Of a stretch of 64,000 nucleotides of DNA, positions 1 through 8,055 are shown in pieces; position 1 is the first letter of the stretch; each line of letters begins with the position of its first letter. Both the position numbers and the translations under genes were made by a program. This DNA comes from Lactobacillus kimbladii (GTDB lineage: Bacteria > Bacillota > Bacilli > Lactobacillales > Lactobacillaceae). The stretch is from assembly GCF_000970755.1 (NCBI RefSeq), contig NZ_KQ034007.1, forward strand, positions 313,319 through 377,318, given 5' to 3'. The notes below the pieces were generated by a model. That model saw nothing but the letters and a program-made list of their open reading frames with translations, searched no databases and had not been told where the DNA came from.

Positions 1-66
1 CTATTCATTAACCATAAAAGGCTAGTTTTAATATATTAGAAAAATGTTAGGCAATAGTTAGAGAAA

Positions 67-95
67 GTGACACAGAGCCTGTTTCACGGTACAAT
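67..95 (+). promoter_or_regulatory. Promoter of the mannose PTS operon
   Basis: GTGACA (67-72) and TACAAT (90-95) are separated by 17 bp, a good sigma-A promoter. AAAGGAGG (117-124) is the ribosome binding site for the ATG at 132. No clear cre or sigma-54 site is seen in the 60 bases present upstream, though the window edge may cut off further control elements. Confidence 0.6.
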
Positions 96-131
96 ATTAG
101 CGGATACATTTTATCTAAAGGAGGAAATCTC

Positions 132-1142
132 ATGGTAGGAATTGTTTTAGCCAGCCATGGTGGATTTGCCGATGGAATTGCGCAGTCTGCGCAAATGCTG
201 TTTGGCGAACAAGACAATTTTGCTCATGTCATTTTAAAGCCTGATGAAGGGCCAGATGATATAAGGGGCAAAATGGAAACAGCAATAACTTCATTTGAAA
301 ATCAGGATGAAGTACTGTTAATAGTTGATTTGTGGGGAGGTACGCCGTTTAATCAAGCTAATACTCTGCTTGAAAAGCATCCTAATTGGGCAGTTGTCAC
401 TGGTATGAATTTACCAATGGTTGTTGAAGCTCTAACTCAGAGGATGACAAACCCTGACATTACCGCTCATCAAATTGCAACAGCTGTTGTTGAGCCAGCA
501 AAAGATGGTATTAAAACCAAGCCGGCAGAATTAATGCCAAAGGAAACTGCAGGTACAAAACCGCAGGCACAAACAGCATCTTCAGCTAAAAAGAAGACTA
601 TCCCGGAAGGCACTGTTGTTGGTGATGGTCACATTAAATTTGTTTTAGCTCGGATCGATTCACGATTATTACACGGCCAAGTGGCTACTGGTTGGATACC
701 AACTATGCATCCAGACCGGGTTATCGTAGTTTCAGACAATGTAGCTAAAGACGAAATGCGTAAAAGCATGATTCGTGAAGCTGCACCTGCAGGTGTTAAA
801 GCGCACACTGTACCGTTGAACAAGTTAGTTGAGATAGCTAAGGATCCCCGTTTTGGTAACACGCACGCCTTACTACTTTTTGAAAATCCAGAAGATGTTT
901 TAAAAGTGATAAAAGCAGGTGTAGACATTAAAACAGTTAATGTTGGTTCAATGTCCTATAAAGTTGGAGATGTCAATGCTAACAATGTATTGTCTATGAA
1001 TCAAGAAGATGTTGATACTTTCCACGAACTTGAAAAAATGGGAGTTAAGTACGATGTGCGGAAAGTTCCAACTGATAAAGAAGGCAATATGGAAGCTATT
1101 TTAAATAAAGCTCAAAGTTTGCTTGACGAGCAAAACAAGTAA
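132..1142 (+). CDS. manX: PTS mannose-family EIIAB fusion
   Basis: Cytoplasmic phosphotransfer component of a mannose/glucose-type PTS: it takes phosphate from HPr and passes it to sugar crossing EIIC-EIID. Residues 1-125 are a ManX-type IIA domain with the phosphorylatable His9 in ASHGG. A Pro/Ala/Lys-rich linker (about 130-165) leads to a IIB domain beginning near residue 168, with active-site His181 in LLHGQV. At 336 residues it has the usual length of fused EIIAB (ManL/ManX). The ATG at 132 follows a near-perfect AAAGGAGG. It heads an operon with IIC, IID and ManO. The fused architecture and the co-located ManO point to the main housekeeping mannose/glucose PTS. Family assignment is secure; the exact sugar is inferred. 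Confidence 0.95.
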   Translation: MVGIVLASHGGFADGIAQSAQMLFGEQDNFAHVILKPDEGPDDIRGKMETAITSFENQDEVLLIVDLWGGTPFNQANTLLEKHPNWAVVTGMNLPMVVEALTQRMTNPDITAHQIATAVVEPAKDGIKTKPAELMPKETAGTKPQAQTASSAKKKTIPEGTVVGDGHIKFVLARIDSRLLHGQVATGWIPTMHPDRVIVVSDNVAKDEMRKSMIREAAPAGVKAHTVPLNKLVEIAKDPRFGNTHALLLFENPEDVLKVIKAGVDIKTVNVGSMSYKVGDVNANNVLSMNQEDVDTFHELEKMGVKYDVRKVPTDKEGNMEAILNKAQSLLDEQNK

Positions 1143-1159
1143 GAGAATAGGAGTAAAAA

Positions 1160-1969
1160 ATGAACGCTATTCAAATGATTTTAGTTGTCATAGTTGCCTT
1201 TCTTGCAGGTATGGAAGGCATCTTAGACCAATGGGAATTTCATCAACCATTGGTTGCTTGTACATTAATTGGCCTAGTAACCGGGAATCTGGTTTTAGGT
1301 GTTATCCTAGGTGGTTATTTACAAATGATAGCCTTGGGTTGGGCTAATATCGGTGCTGCTGTTGCGCCTGATGCCGCCTTGGCTTCAGTAGCTTCCGCTA
1401 TTATTTTGGTTCAAAGTGGTCAAGGAACAAAGGGCATTGGTATGGCTACTGGTATTGCCATGCCTCTGGCCGTTGCCGGACTATTTTTGACTATGATCGT
1501 TCGGACAATTTCTACTGGTATTGTCCACATTATGGATGCCGATGCTAAAAAAGGCGATTGGCGTAAAATTAATATGTGGCAATGGCTTGATGTTTGTCTG
1601 CAGGGATTGAGAATCGCTATTCCGGCTGCACTGCTGTTAGCTATTCCTGCTTCACAAGTTAGATACTGGCTGGGCTTAATGCCAGCATGGCTTAGTGATG
1701 GTATGTCAATAGGTGGTGCCATGGTTGTTGCCGTTGGTTACGCAATGGTAATCAACATGATGGCTAGTCGTGAAGTTTGGCCGTTCTTTGCCATCGGTTT
1801 TGCTTTGGCAGCTATTAAAGATCTAACTTTGATTGCTTTGGGTGCAATCGGTTTAGCGATGGCGCTCATGTACTTAGCTTTAGAGTCAAAAGGTGGCAAT
1901 AACGGCAGTTCAAGTTCTGATAATGAGGGTACCGGCGATCCACTCGGCGATATCATAGATGACTATTAG
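1160..1969 (+). CDS. manY: PTS mannose-family EIIC
   Basis: Integral membrane sugar channel subunit (PF03609 type) partnering with EIID. The 269-residue protein is a chain of hydrophobic segments and begins with the typical amphipathic start MNAIQMILV. It ends in a Ser/Asp/Gly-rich acidic tail (about 249-269, ending GDIIDDY) that resembles the tails of the other IIC proteins in this window. The start 17 bp after EIIAB is preceded by AGGAG-like bases (1149-1153). Translation is therefore probably coordinated with manX. Function by family and operon; substrate probably mannose/glucose. Confidence 0.95.
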   Translation: MNAIQMILVVIVAFLAGMEGILDQWEFHQPLVACTLIGLVTGNLVLGVILGGYLQMIALGWANIGAAVAPDAALASVASAIILVQSGQGTKGIGMATGIAMPLAVAGLFLTMIVRTISTGIVHIMDADAKKGDWRKINMWQWLDVCLQGLRIAIPAALLLAIPASQVRYWLGLMPAWLSDGMSIGGAMVVAVGYAMVINMMASREVWPFFAIGFALAAIKDLTLIALGAIGLAMALMYLALESKGGNNGSSSSDNEGTGDPLGDIIDDY

Positions 1970-1996
1970 AGTGATATTTAAGAGGAGGATTTTATA

Positions 1997-2911
1997 ATGG
2001 CTGATAAAAAAATAAAATTAACTAAAGCCGACCGCTTCAAAGTTATGTGGCACTCACAATTTTTGCAAGCTTCATGGAACTACGAAAGAATGCAGAACGG
2101 TGGGTACGCATATTCACTTATTCCTGCTTTGAGAAAACTTTATCCTAAAAAAGAAGATATGGCAGCTGCTTTGCAGAGACACCTGGTCTTCTTCAACGTT
2201 CACCCTTACTTAGTATCGCCAATTCTAGGTGTTACTTTAGCCTTAGAAGAGGATAAAGCTAATGGAGCCAAAGTTGAAGATGAAGCTATTCAAGGTGTTA
2301 AGGTTGGAATGATGGGACCTTTAGCCGGTGTCGGTGACCCTGTATTCTGGTACACTGTACGGCCAATTGTTGGTGCTCTAGGTGCCTCAATGGCTATTCA
2401 AGGCAACATTTTAGGACCAATTTTGTTCTTCGTTATTTGGAACGTAATTAGATTGGCCTTCATGTGGTACACACAGGAATTTGGCTACAAGGCTGGTTCT
2501 GCGATTACTAATGATATGTCTGGTGGTCTATTGCAAAAGGTAACCCGTGGAGCTTCGATGATGGGTATGTTTGTTTTAGGCTCCCTGATTGAACGCTGGG
2601 TTAACATTAAGTTCACTCCGATTGTTTCAAAGACGCCTGTCCAAAAGGGTGGCTATATTGATTGGGGCTCACTTCCAGCCGGTGCTAAAGGTATTCAACA
2701 AGCTTTAATTGATCAGGCAAATGGCTTGTCTTTAACCAAGTTTAAAGTTACTACTTTGCAAAACAACTTGGATAGTTTAATCCCTGGTTTAGCTGGACTA
2801 CTTTTGACTTTCCTTTGCATGTGGCTGCTAAAGAAGAAAGTTTCACCAATCGTAATTATTATTGCCATCTTCATTGTTGGTGTCGTTTTGCATGTTCTGC
2901 ATGTGCTTTAA
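1997..2911 (+). CDS. manZ: PTS mannose-family EIID
   Basis: Membrane subunit IID of the mannose-type permease (304 residues, usual length for the family). The hallmark N-terminal region contains QASWNYERMQNGGY (about 25-38) and the central GPLAGVGDPVFW motif (about 110-121). Hydrophobic segments are concentrated in the C-terminal part. AGAGGAGG (1980-1987) precedes the ATG. Together with EIIAB and EIIC it forms a complete transporter; in related lactic bacteria this pair is also the receptor for class IIa bacteriocins (family knowledge, not seen here). Confidence 0.95.
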   Translation: MADKKIKLTKADRFKVMWHSQFLQASWNYERMQNGGYAYSLIPALRKLYPKKEDMAAALQRHLVFFNVHPYLVSPILGVTLALEEDKANGAKVEDEAIQGVKVGMMGPLAGVGDPVFWYTVRPIVGALGASMAIQGNILGPILFFVIWNVIRLAFMWYTQEFGYKAGSAITNDMSGGLLQKVTRGASMMGMFVLGSLIERWVNIKFTPIVSKTPVQKGGYIDWGSLPAGAKGIQQALIDQANGLSLTKFKVTTLQNNLDSLIPGLAGLLLTFLCMWLLKKKVSPIVIIIAIFIVGVVLHVLHVL

Positions 2912-2917
2912 TCTAAA

Positions 2918-3280
2918 ATGGTTGAATCAAGTAACACCAAAGTTGATTTAACGACAAATGCGACTTGGTTTCGCTCGTTATCTACATACGGTAAAGTAAT
3001 GGTCGGAGATAAGGCATTTGAATTCTATAATGACCGCAACATCTCTGATTATGTTCAGATTCCGTGGCCAGAAGTTACTTATGTGGTGGCGGATGTTTAT
3101 TTCCATGGACGTTATATACCTCGTTTTGAAATTCGCACTCGTGCAAACGGAAAATTTATTTTTACAACACGTAATAATAAAAAAACTTTGCGCGCTATTC
3201 GTAAGTATGTCCCTGCCAATAGAATGCGGCAGGCACTGGGATTGTGGCAAAAAATCAAAAGAAGAATAATGCATAAATAA
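2918..3280 (+). CDS. manO: DUF956 protein, ManO-like
   Basis: A 120-residue soluble protein of the DUF956 family, regularly encoded directly after manXYZ in streptococci and lactobacilli. Visible landmarks are VMVGDKAFEFYND (about 27-39) and IPWPEVTYVVADV (about 48-60), followed by a strongly basic C-terminus (KIKRRIMHK). It lies 6 bp after the EIID stop with no recognisable Shine-Dalgarno, so it is probably translated by coupling to manZ. Its biochemical role is not established; a regulatory part in mannose PTS expression has been suggested for the family. A strong terminator follows immediately, so this is the last gene of the operon. Confidence 0.85.
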   Translation: MVESSNTKVDLTTNATWFRSLSTYGKVMVGDKAFEFYNDRNISDYVQIPWPEVTYVVADVYFHGRYIPRFEIRTRANGKFIFTTRNNKKTLRAIRKYVPANRMRQALGLWQKIKRRIMHK

Positions 3281-3285
3281 AAAAG

Positions 3286-3320
3286 TTCCTAGACAAAATC
3301 AATTGTCTAGGAATTTTTTT
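3286..3320 (+). terminator. Intrinsic terminator of the man operon
   Basis: TTCCTAGACAA (3286-3296) pairs perfectly with TTGTCTAGGAA (3303-3313), loop of six, followed by seven T. Confidence 0.92.
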
Positions 3321-3398
3321 ACTTAATTCTTGCTTTTAATATTTATTTTTTCCACAACACCCAATTCACCAACAATTTCTGTTTCAAAGCTTGCATTG

Positions 3399-4769
3399 CT
3401 ATGCCTTCTTTTCTTCGTGCCAAATTTTAGATAGGGTTGACAAGACTATAAAGATTAACAGTGCTGAAATCATTGATACTCTGTTTTCAGGTAAGATTAA
3501 CAACAATATGATCATTAAAATAAAAAAGATCAGTGTTATGTAGTCCCAAAAAGGAAAACCTGGCATTTTAAAATCTGTTAATTCTTGTGCTGGCGTTTTT
3601 TTGCGGTAGGCAATGTGGGTTAAAAGCATTAGACACCAAATAATTAAAAACATACTGGTAGAGGTTGAAGAAATAAAATTAAATGCCTCATTGCCGATGA
3701 CAATGATAACAAATGGTGCTAAGGCCATTAGGCAGGCTGATAAGGTCAAAGCATTCTGGGGCAATTGCCTTCTCAGATGACCAAATGTCTGGTTAAATTT
3801 GCCCTTACCGTTAAAAGTAACAGAAAATAGCAATCTGCCTGCACTGTATAAAATACTGTTAGTCGAGGAAACAGCAGCAGAAATAACCACAAAATTGATA
3901 ATTGAGCCGGCATTGCGGATGCCAGTTGCCGCTAGGGTCTGCACAAACGGACTAGAATTAGTAGCCACTTTATTCCAGGGAATCACTACTAAAATAGCAA
4001 TAATGGCCAGCACATAGAATAAAATGATACGCATTGGGACCTCATTAATAGCCTTTCTAATTGTTACTTTGGGGTTTTGCGCTTCGGCAGCAGTTAATCC
4101 GACTAATTCAACGCCAACAAAGCTAAAGATAACCATTTGAAAACCGGAAAAGAACCCGGTGCCGCCTTTAGCAAAAAAGCCACCATGTGTGGAAAGGTTA
4201 GCAAGAGTAACGGGTCCAAAAGAGGTCTTGCCACCAGTTATTAACAAGTAGGCCACTAAAATCACGAAGGCAATAACGGTCACAATTTTAATTATGGCAA
4301 AACTAAACTCCAGATTGCCAAAAAGACGGGCAGAAAGCAAATTGATAAATAGCAAAACAGCTATGGTTACTAAACCAGGTACCCACGTAGGCAAATGGGG
4401 AAACCAGTATTGAAAATATATTCCCAAGGCTGTCATTTCTGCCATACCCAAGGTAACCCAACTAATCCAGTAAAGATAGCCTGAGATGAATCCGGTGTTT
4501 TTACCCAAGTACTTTTCGATAAAGTCAATATAGGTATGCTTAGATAAGTCTGAAATTATGAGCTCACCTAAAGCTCGCATAAGTAGAAATAAGAAAATAC
4601 CGACAATGGCATAAATTAAAATGACGCTAGGACCGGCTCGTCTAATGCTATTACCTACACCTAGAAATAAACCTGTACCAATTGTCCCACCCAGGGCAAT
4701 CAATTGAATATGCGCGTTTGTCAAGGTTCGTTCGTAACCAGAACCGTTATTTTCTTCTTCTTCGCTCAT
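3399..4769 (-). CDS. Amino acid permease, APC superfamily
   Basis: A 456-residue, roughly 12-helix secondary transporter of the amino acid transporter (AAT) branch of APC. The N-terminal cytoplasmic stretch leads into IQLIALGGTIGTGLFLGVG (about 22-40), the substrate-binding GTIGTG loop of helix 1. The family feature of a long helix-rich core with a short C-terminus ending in HEEKKA is present. It is related to the lysine/histidine/GABA and D-serine/D-alanine/glycine symporters, and substrate cannot be chosen from sequence alone. The start at 4769 has GGAG upstream (about 4776-4779 on the complement). Monocistronic, convergent with the man operon. The cytoplasmic N-terminus is rich in Glu and Asn. 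Confidence 0.85.
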   Translation of the reverse strand: MSEEEENNGSGYERTLTNAHIQLIALGGTIGTGLFLGVGNSIRRAGPSVILIYAIVGIFLFLLMRALGELIISDLSKHTYIDFIEKYLGKNTGFISGYLYWISWVTLGMAEMTALGIYFQYWFPHLPTWVPGLVTIAVLLFINLLSARLFGNLEFSFAIIKIVTVIAFVILVAYLLITGGKTSFGPVTLANLSTHGGFFAKGGTGFFSGFQMVIFSFVGVELVGLTAAEAQNPKVTIRKAINEVPMRIILFYVLAIIAILVVIPWNKVATNSSPFVQTLAATGIRNAGSIINFVVISAAVSSTNSILYSAGRLLFSVTFNGKGKFNQTFGHLRRQLPQNALTLSACLMALAPFVIIVIGNEAFNFISSTSTSMFLIIWCLMLLTHIAYRKKTPAQELTDFKMPGFPFWDYITLIFFILMIILLLILPENRVSMISALLIFIVLSTLSKIWHEEKKA

Positions 4770-4817
4770 TAAATCACTCCAAATACTTAAAAATTAGTTA
4801 CATTATTAAATTATAGC

Positions 4818-4845
4818 ATTATACAAAAGCGTATGTTTTTAACAA
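4818..4845 (-). promoter_or_regulatory. Promoter of the amino acid permease gene
   Basis: On the complement, TTGTTA (4845-4840) and TATAAT (4823-4818) are 16 bp apart. The -10 is consensus, the -35 weak. Confidence 0.45.
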
Positions 4846-4954
4846 AATAAAATTTGGTCAAATTGTAAGTTTTGTTATGTTAAAAAGGGCTTTATTTAAA
4901 GACAAATTGTAGTATCATATATTTTATTAAAAATAAATTAAGGAGGAAGATTTA

Positions 4955-5503
4955 ATGTTTACCATTGGCCAATTTACTGTTAATAACTTGGATATTAGTT
5001 TGGTATTACCGGAAGTCAGTCATGCGGAAGCTTTATACGAAATTATTGTCCATGACCGTGATCAGCTGGCACATTTTTTACCTTGGGCAGGTAAGATTAC
5101 GAGTGTCAAAGATGAAGTTGATTTTATTAAGGCAATGCGAGTTGACACCGCTAATTATAAGAAACTGGTACTAGTTGTTCTTGTCAATGGCAAACCAGCG
5201 GGAATGGTTGACCTGCACAATATTAAGTTAAAAAATGAAAGCGGCGAAATTGGCTATTGGCTGGGGCAAAAATATCAGGGTAACGGAATCATGACTCAGG
5301 CCGTTAAAAAGTTAGTAGACGTATCATTCAACCAGTTTGGATTACACAGTATTAAATTACTGGCAGATCATAATAATAAACCTAGTAGAGCCATTGCAGA
5401 GAGGCTGCAATTTGAATATGTGGCCAGGCTTAAAGATGAAGTCAAGTATCACGGCAAGTTCTGTGATATGGAGTTATATATTACATTTAACCCTAAAAAC
5501 TAA
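4955..5503 (+). CDS. GNAT-family N-acetyltransferase, RimL-like
   Basis: A 182-residue acetyl-CoA-dependent acyltransferase of the RimJ/RimL branch. These enzymes acetylate N-termini of ribosomal proteins or other amines. The acetyl-CoA-binding signature is visible as GEIGYWLGQKYQGNGIMTQAVK (about 89-110), with the Q/RxxGxG/A-like loop QGNGIM. It is followed by the helix leading to HNNKPSRAIAERLQF (about 138-152), typical of RimL proteins. AAGGAGGA precedes the ATG. Single gene ending in a terminator shared with galE. The substrate is not predictable. Confidence 0.85.
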   Translation: MFTIGQFTVNNLDISLVLPEVSHAEALYEIIVHDRDQLAHFLPWAGKITSVKDEVDFIKAMRVDTANYKKLVLVVLVNGKPAGMVDLHNIKLKNESGEIGYWLGQKYQGNGIMTQAVKKLVDVSFNQFGLHSIKLLADHNNKPSRAIAERLQFEYVARLKDEVKYHGKFCDMELYITFNPKN

Positions 5504-5508
5504 TCAAA

Positions 5509-5539
5509 AAAATTGCTGGTAAAATTTACCAGCAATTTT
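5509..5539. terminator. Bidirectional intrinsic terminator
   Basis: A perfect 15-bp inverted repeat with a single-base centre (AAAATTGCTGGTAAA at 5509-5523 and its complement at 5525-5539). It has A-rich and T-rich flanks and serves both the acetyltransferase gene and galE. Confidence 0.9.
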
Positions 5540-5540
5540 G

Positions 5541-6533
5541 TTATTTGTCTGCATATCCTTGAGGATGTGTTTGGTGCCATTTCCATGCACTTGCCATTAC
5601 ATCTTCAGCGTTCTCGTGTTGTGGCTGCCAGCCTAAAATAGTTCTGGCTTTAGCTGAATCGGCAACTAAACTGTCAGGGTCTCCTGCACGTCGTGGTCCC
5701 ATAGTATATGGAATTTCAATATTGGTAACTTTACGAGCCGCCTGTAAGATCTCTAAGTTGGAATAACCGTGAGCAGTTCCGAGGTTGAAAACATCGGATT
5801 TGTTGGTTTTAACTAAGTATTTTAGTGCCAGTACATGCGCATCGATGAGATCTTCGATTTGAACGTAATCTCTGACATTAGTGCCATCTTTAGTGTCGTA
5901 GTCATTACCAAAAATAGTAAATTTACCATCGCCACTGACAGCACTTTTTAAAATATTAGGAATTAAATGCGTTTCCGGAGAGTGATCTTCTCCAATTGAC
6001 CCATCACTTGCAGCACCAGCAACGTTGAAATAGCGCAGTGCAATTGATTTGATACCATCAGCTTTATCTGCCCAATGCATGATTTTTTCCATCATTACTT
6101 TGGTTTCGCCATAAGGGCTAATCGGATTAAGCGGTGAATCTTCAGTAATTGGCAATTTCTTAGGGATGCCGTATGTGGCAGCGCTAGAAGAAAAGACGAG
6201 GTATTTTACATCGGCATCTTTCATGGCCTCCAGGAGTGCGATCATACCTGAAACGTTATTATCATAGTATTTCAGTGGCTTTTGCACGGATTCAGGCACT
6301 AAAGAATAAGCGGCAAAGTGCATAACTGCCTCAATTTTTTCTTGACGCAATATTTGACTGACTAAAAACTTGTTTTCAATATCTCCTTGGTAAAACTTGG
6401 CTTTAGGGTTGACTGCCTTTCTGTGTCCAGTGTACAAAGCGTCAAGGACAACAACATCATTATTTTGTTCAATTAATTTCTTTACAGCTACTGAGCCAAT
6501 ATACCCGGCACCGCCGATAACTAAAACGCGCAT
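5541..6533 (-). CDS. galE: UDP-glucose 4-epimerase
   Basis: Interconverts UDP-galactose and UDP-glucose (Leloir pathway, and precursor supply for surface polysaccharides). It is an extended short-chain dehydrogenase of 330 residues: NAD-binding GGAGYIG (7-13), SSSAATYG (about 115-122) and catalytic Tyr141/Lys145 in YGETK. I place the start at the ATG at 6533, because GGAGGA sits directly upstream. The longer reading frame would begin at a TTG overlapping that ribosome binding site. The gene stands alone here. Galactose catabolism in this window otherwise runs through the tagatose-6-phosphate route, so GalE may serve mainly biosynthesis. Confidence 0.93.
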   Translation of the reverse strand: MRVLVIGGAGYIGSVAVKKLIEQNNDVVVLDALYTGHRKAVNPKAKFYQGDIENKFLVSQILRQEKIEAVMHFAAYSLVPESVQKPLKYYDNNVSGMIALLEAMKDADVKYLVFSSSAATYGIPKKLPITEDSPLNPISPYGETKVMMEKIMHWADKADGIKSIALRYFNVAGAASDGSIGEDHSPETHLIPNILKSAVSGDGKFTIFGNDYDTKDGTNVRDYVQIEDLIDAHVLALKYLVKTNKSDVFNLGTAHGYSNLEILQAARKVTNIEIPYTMGPRRAGDPDSLVADSAKARTILGWQPQHENAEDVMASAWKWHQTHPQGYADK

Positions 6534-6673
6534 AAATTCCTCCAATTATTATATGGTAATGATCTTCTGTCTAAATTTTAGCACAGTCTGTTAATTTAAA
6601 AGACAATTATTGACAGTAAAATCATTTTGCAATAAAGTTACTTTTAGTAAGATAGCAAGAAAGAAGTATCAAA

Positions 6674-7432
6674 ATGATTCATAATTCCACAATTAACCAG
6701 CAAATTAATCATCGCTCTATCAGAAAATTTAAAGATCAAACACTAAGTGCAGAACAATTAAATACTTTGTACACCGTTTTTCAACATACAGCGACCAGCA
6801 TGTTTATGCAAAATGCAACAATGCTTCATATTACTGATGAAGGTAAAAGGGCAAAAATCAGAGAATTGTGCGGACAAAAATATGTTGGTGCTGAAGGTGA
6901 TTTGTTTGTCTTTGTAGTGGATTTATACCGCAACCAACAAATTCGCCGCCAGTTAGGTAAAGATGACGGACGTGTTCATACCACTGACATTTTCTTTCAG
7001 GGGATGGATGACACATTACTTGCTTGGCAAAATGTGGCTAATGCTGTTGAAAGTATGAATTTAGGCTATGTGCCTCTTGGCACCATTAATGATCACCCGT
7101 TAAAAATGCTAGACGTATTAGACTTGCCTAAGCTGACATTTCCAGCGTTAGGGATGCAAGTGGGTATTCCTGATCAAGAGCCGCAATTGAAACCGCGCTT
7201 GCCACTAGCATTTACAACTTTTGAAAATGAGTATCCGCGTGATTTTAAAGTGGTAGACTTGAAAGACTATGACCAAGTCGTTACCACTTACTATGACTTG
7301 AGGGATGCTAATAGACGTATTGATTCTTTTACCAAGCAAATAACTGGTGACAAGTTAAACGATAAGAGAATTGATCGTGACGAGTTGCCAGAATTGTTGC
7401 ACAAGCAAGAGCTTTGCCTAGATTGGAAATAA
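6674..7432 (+). CDS. NfsA-type flavin nitroreductase / NADPH oxidoreductase
   Basis: A 252-residue FMN-dependent oxidoreductase of the oxygen-insensitive NfsA/FRP group. The N-terminal HRSIRKFKDQTLS (about 13-25) is the classic FMN-binding R-S-x-R motif. LGYVPLGTI (about 133-141) and a GMQVGIPDQEPQLKPRLPL segment (about 161-179) are also typical of the family. Members reduce nitroaromatics, quinones or flavins with NADPH; the natural substrate is unknown. The Shine-Dalgarno is weak (AAGAAAG). It is the last chromosomal gene before the tRNA-Thr integration site. Confidence 0.85.
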   Translation: MIHNSTINQQINHRSIRKFKDQTLSAEQLNTLYTVFQHTATSMFMQNATMLHITDEGKRAKIRELCGQKYVGAEGDLFVFVVDLYRNQQIRRQLGKDDGRVHTTDIFFQGMDDTLLAWQNVANAVESMNLGYVPLGTINDHPLKMLDVLDLPKLTFPALGMQVGIPDQEPQLKPRLPLAFTTFENEYPRDFKVVDLKDYDQVVTTYYDLRDANRRIDSFTKQITGDKLNDKRIDRDELPELLHKQELCLDWK

Positions 7433-7436
7433 AATA

Positions 7437-7468
7437 AAAGTCGCGCATTCGATTGCACGACTTTTTTT
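7437..7468 (+). terminator. Terminator of the nitroreductase gene
   Basis: AAGTCGCGCA (7438-7447) pairs with TGCACGACTT (7454-7463), one G-T wobble, followed by a T run to 7468. The -35 box of the tRNA promoter lies inside its right arm. Confidence 0.85.
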
Positions 7469-7481
7469 GTTTTGGTATAAT
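7453..7481 (+). promoter_or_regulatory. Promoter of tRNA-Thr
   Basis: TTGCAC (7453-7458) and TATAAT (7476-7481), 17-bp spacer. It overlaps the upstream terminator hairpin. Confidence 0.7.
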
Positions 7482-7499
7482 TTAAACGTTGTGAAAGTT

Positions 7500-7572
7500 G
7501 CTGATTTAGCTCAGTTGGTAGAGCGTTTCCCTCGTAAAGAAAAGGTCGCCAGTTCGATTCTGGCAATCAGCA
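7500..7572 (+). tRNA. tRNA-Thr (anticodon CGT)
   Basis: A 73-base cloverleaf: acceptor arms GCTGATT (7500-7506) and AATCAGC (7565-7571), D arm GCTC...GAGC, and a T arm containing the conserved GTTCGATTC. The anticodon loop CTCGTAA reads CGT, hence threonine. CCA is not encoded. The 3' end (7560-7572) is part of the 14-bp att repeat, so the integrated element reconstitutes an intact tRNA gene. Confidence 0.95.
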
Positions 7573-7573
7573 T
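7560..7573 (+). repeat. attL core
   Basis: Left copy of the 14-bp direct repeat CTGGCAATCAGCAT, covering the last 13 bases of tRNA-Thr plus one T. The flanking bases differ from those at the right copy. Confidence 0.85.
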
Positions 7574-7594
7574 AACAAAGGCAAATATAGCATT

Positions 7595-7631
7595 AAAGCC
7601 CGTTGTATCAATCTTGATATGACGGGCTTTT
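7595..7631 (+). terminator. Element-borne terminator for tRNA-Thr
   Basis: AAAGCCCGT (7595-7603) pairs with ACGGGCTTT (7622-7630); inner TATCA/TGATA pairing extends the stem. The T run is short. It lies just inside attL. Confidence 0.7.
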
Positions 7632-7684
7632 GCTTGTTATGAAGTGTTTTAAATAGTTGTAAATTAATGTGAAATGTTGTGGTC

Positions 7685-7704
7685 AGTCACACTGCTAGTC
7701 ACAC
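7685..7704 (+). repeat. AGTCACAC direct repeats, candidate integrase arm sites
   Basis: AGTCACAC at 7685-7692 and 7697-7704, 12 bp apart. The longer TAGTCACACAA (7696-7706) recurs at the right end of the element inside the integrase stop region (20243-20253). Confidence 0.4.
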
Positions 7705-7768
7705 AATGTGAAATAAGTTGAAAATTTGTCGTTATTAATTTTTCAGGAATGAACATAACTCTTGATGT

Positions 7769-7793
7769 AGCAGGCTTAATTGCTTGCTTTTTT
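7769..7793 (+). terminator. Possible terminator in the left arm
   Basis: AGCAGGC (7769-7775) and GCTTGCT (7782-7788) form a short stem (one G-T pair) followed by six T. No upstream gene is evident, so it may be left over from an earlier insertion. Confidence 0.45.
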
Positions 7794-7811
7794 GTGTGAC
7801 TGAGTGTGACT
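7794..7811 (-). repeat. Inverted copies of the AGTCACAC motif
   Basis: GTGTGACT at 7794-7801 and 7804-7811, spaced 10 bp (one helical turn), in opposite orientation to the pair at 7685-7704. Confidence 0.4.
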
Positions 7812-8055
7812 AAGGAGATATATTACTTTTTCTTTAATAATTTATCTGTTTTAGCTCGATCGCAATTTTATGTTTCTCACAAAATTAGCAGCAATTAAAG
7901 TTGTTGTAGTAATAACTAAGTAAAAAATTATTAAATCGCTAAGAATAAGGATCGCTGCTTTCCAAATATTTTTTATTTATTATGGATTCCACTAGCCTTA
8001 TTTTTTGACTAAGTTATAGAGTTATACCCATGTTATGTTTATTTAATAGATTTTG

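Noticed and set aside
6534-6545. Longer galE start at a TTG
   Set aside because: The TTG overlaps the GGAGGA that serves the ATG at 6533; the conserved NAD-binding start MRVLVIGGAG begins there.
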